From an uncultured Clostridia bacterium (GTDB taxonomy: Bacteria; Bacillota; Clostridia; TANB77; CAG-508), in contig CAKOTZ010000009.1 in the NCBI GenBank assembly GCA_934120395.1, forward strand, positions 1 to 64,000: DNA of 64,000 nucleotides. Direction: 5' to 3'. Shown one piece after another: positions 63,052 through 64,000 of the stretch. A program made the position numbers and the translations under genes. Within the stretch, counting starts at the first letter, position 1. Each line of letters starts with the position of its first letter. Under the pieces are notes generated by a model. That model had not been told where the DNA came from. It ran no database searches and worked only from the letters and a program-made list of their open reading frames with translations.

Positions 63052-63981
63052 TTATGCTTTCCCATTTGAACAAAAAACATTGTGTATTTTATATTGAACA
63101 ACTTCTTGAATTGCATCTCTTGATGGTCCTAAATATTTTCTAGGATCAAACTCATTTGGTTTTTCAGCAAATATTTTTCTAACATTAGCTGTCATTGCTA
63201 AACGTAAGTCTGTATCAACATTTATTTTAGATACACCATTTTCTCCAGCCTGTTTTAATATTTCATTTGGTACTCCCTTTGCTCCTGGAATTTCTCCACC
63301 AAATTTATTACACATTTCAACCAATTCTGGAATTACAGTAGATGCACCATGCAATACAATAGGCGTATTCGGTAATTTCTCTTTTACTTGTTGTAAAATA
63401 TCAAATCTTAATTTTGGTTCTCCCTTAAACTTATATGCGCCATGGCTTGTACCAATTGCAATTGCCAAAGAATCACAACCTGTTCTTTGAACAAATTCAT
63501 AAGCTTGATCTGGGTCTGTAAACATTGCATCATCGCTTGCAACATTAACTTCATCTTCAATTCCTGCAAGTTTTCCTAGTTCAGCTTCAACAACTACACC
63601 TCTTTCATGAGCATAGTCAACTACTTTTTTTGTTAAAGCAACATTTTCCTCAAAGTCATATTTTGAACCATCAATCATTACAGAAGTAAAGCCTCCGTCA
63701 ATACATTCCCTACAAATTTCAAAATCTGCTCCATGATCCAAATGTAAAACAATTGGAATAGTTGTTTCCTCTACTGCAGCTTCTACTAATTTTAATAAAT
63801 AATTGTGTCCTGCATATTTAATAGCACTACCAGATGCTTGTAATATTACTGGAGATTTTTCAGCTTCTGCAGCTCTTGTAATTCCTTGTATAATCTCCAT
63901 ATTATTTACATTAAATGCTCCAATAGCAAAATGTTCTTTCATTGATTTTTCAAACATTTCTTTTGTTGTTACTAGTGGCAT
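63052..63981 (-). CDS. fba: Class II fructose-bisphosphate aldolase
   Basis: The 309-residue enzyme contains FAIGAFNVNNME, the zinc ligands in VLHLDHGADF and VEAELG, SVMIDGS, IGTSHGAYKF, IVLHGAST and the C-terminal NVDTDLRLA motif. It cleaves fructose 1,6-bisphosphate in glycolysis. The start has GGAGGAAAG upstream. The complete gene lies inside the window. Confidence 0.97.
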   Translation of the reverse strand: MPLVTTKEMFEKSMKEHFAIGAFNVNNMEIIQGITRAAEAEKSPVILQASGSAIKYAGHNYLLKLVEAAVEETTIPIVLHLDHGADFEICRECIDGGFTSVMIDGSKYDFEENVALTKKVVDYAHERGVVVEAELGKLAGIEDEVNVASDDAMFTDPDQAYEFVQRTGCDSLAIAIGTSHGAYKFKGEPKLRFDILQQVKEKLPNTPIVLHGASTVIPELVEMCNKFGGEIPGAKGVPNEILKQAGENGVSKINVDTDLRLAMTANVRKIFAEKPNEFDPRKYLGPSRDAIQEVVQYKIHNVFCSNGKA

Positions 63982-64000
63982 AAACCTTTCCTCCTTAATA

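Noticed and set aside
1..64000. CRISPR array
   Set aside because: No regularly spaced direct repeats with unique spacers and no cas-like genes are visible.

Overview
The window is about 64 kb of AT-rich chromosome from an anaerobic, endospore-forming Firmicute, most likely an uncultured gut clostridium (an inference). The evidence is a strong AGGAGG-type ribosome binding site on most genes, sporulation genes (spoVFB, sigH, gerW/ytfJ, spoVS), an RNase Y-YmdB-SpoVS block, and low-GC codon use in which arginine is almost always AGA. Most genes lie on the minus strand.

Layout. 1-1010: end of an FtsX-like permease operon with a clipped last gene. 950-1335: AT-rich stretch with a candidate structured RNA. 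1390-8034: tag, a DUF2974 lipase-like protein, a GH30 glycosidase, a Xer recombinase, spoVFB, an RluD-type pseudouridine synthase and a zinc-ribbon protein. 8155-13514: an ABC exporter with a two-component system. 13731-14071: RNase P RNA. 14118-20162: a lipoprotein, then gpsA, plsY, der and argS. 20335-22704: a patch of orphan genes and decayed fragments, including an AbiJ-like remnant. 22875-49701: a dense housekeeping run (tRNA-Thr, sigH, deoB, gerW, scpA, recX, recA, spoVS, ymdB, rny, typA, plsC, cmk, pnp, rpsO, yebC, tcdA, cysE, uvrB). 49702-58430: an accessory island with a seven-gene small-molecule-type cluster (carbamoyltransferase, kinases, SDR, HD hydrolase, phosphatase, two Nudix domains), flanked by two copies of the 5' end of uvrB. 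58795-63981: a membrane protein, a DUF362 protein, two small membrane-tethered proteins, smpB, a lipoprotein and class II fructose-bisphosphate aldolase.

Main discovery. Six otherwise ordinary genes (rluD-like, plsC, tcdA, cysE, uvrB and a small membrane protein) are each broken by +1 frameshifts, seven sites in all, with an eighth in the duplicate uvrB fragment. Every break falls exactly at an in-frame CGG codon. If the C is skipped, or CGGN is read as one glycine, each protein becomes full length with its family motifs intact. In plsC two successive CGG skips are needed, and the catalytic HX4D motif lies between them. By my reading of both strands, no other ordinary gene in the window has an in-frame CGG; CGG is read through as arginine only in four small orphan genes of atypical codon use. 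This suggests genome-wide +1 frameshifting or four-base decoding at CGG, or a very specific artefact. Raw reads, tRNA content and proteomics would decide between them.
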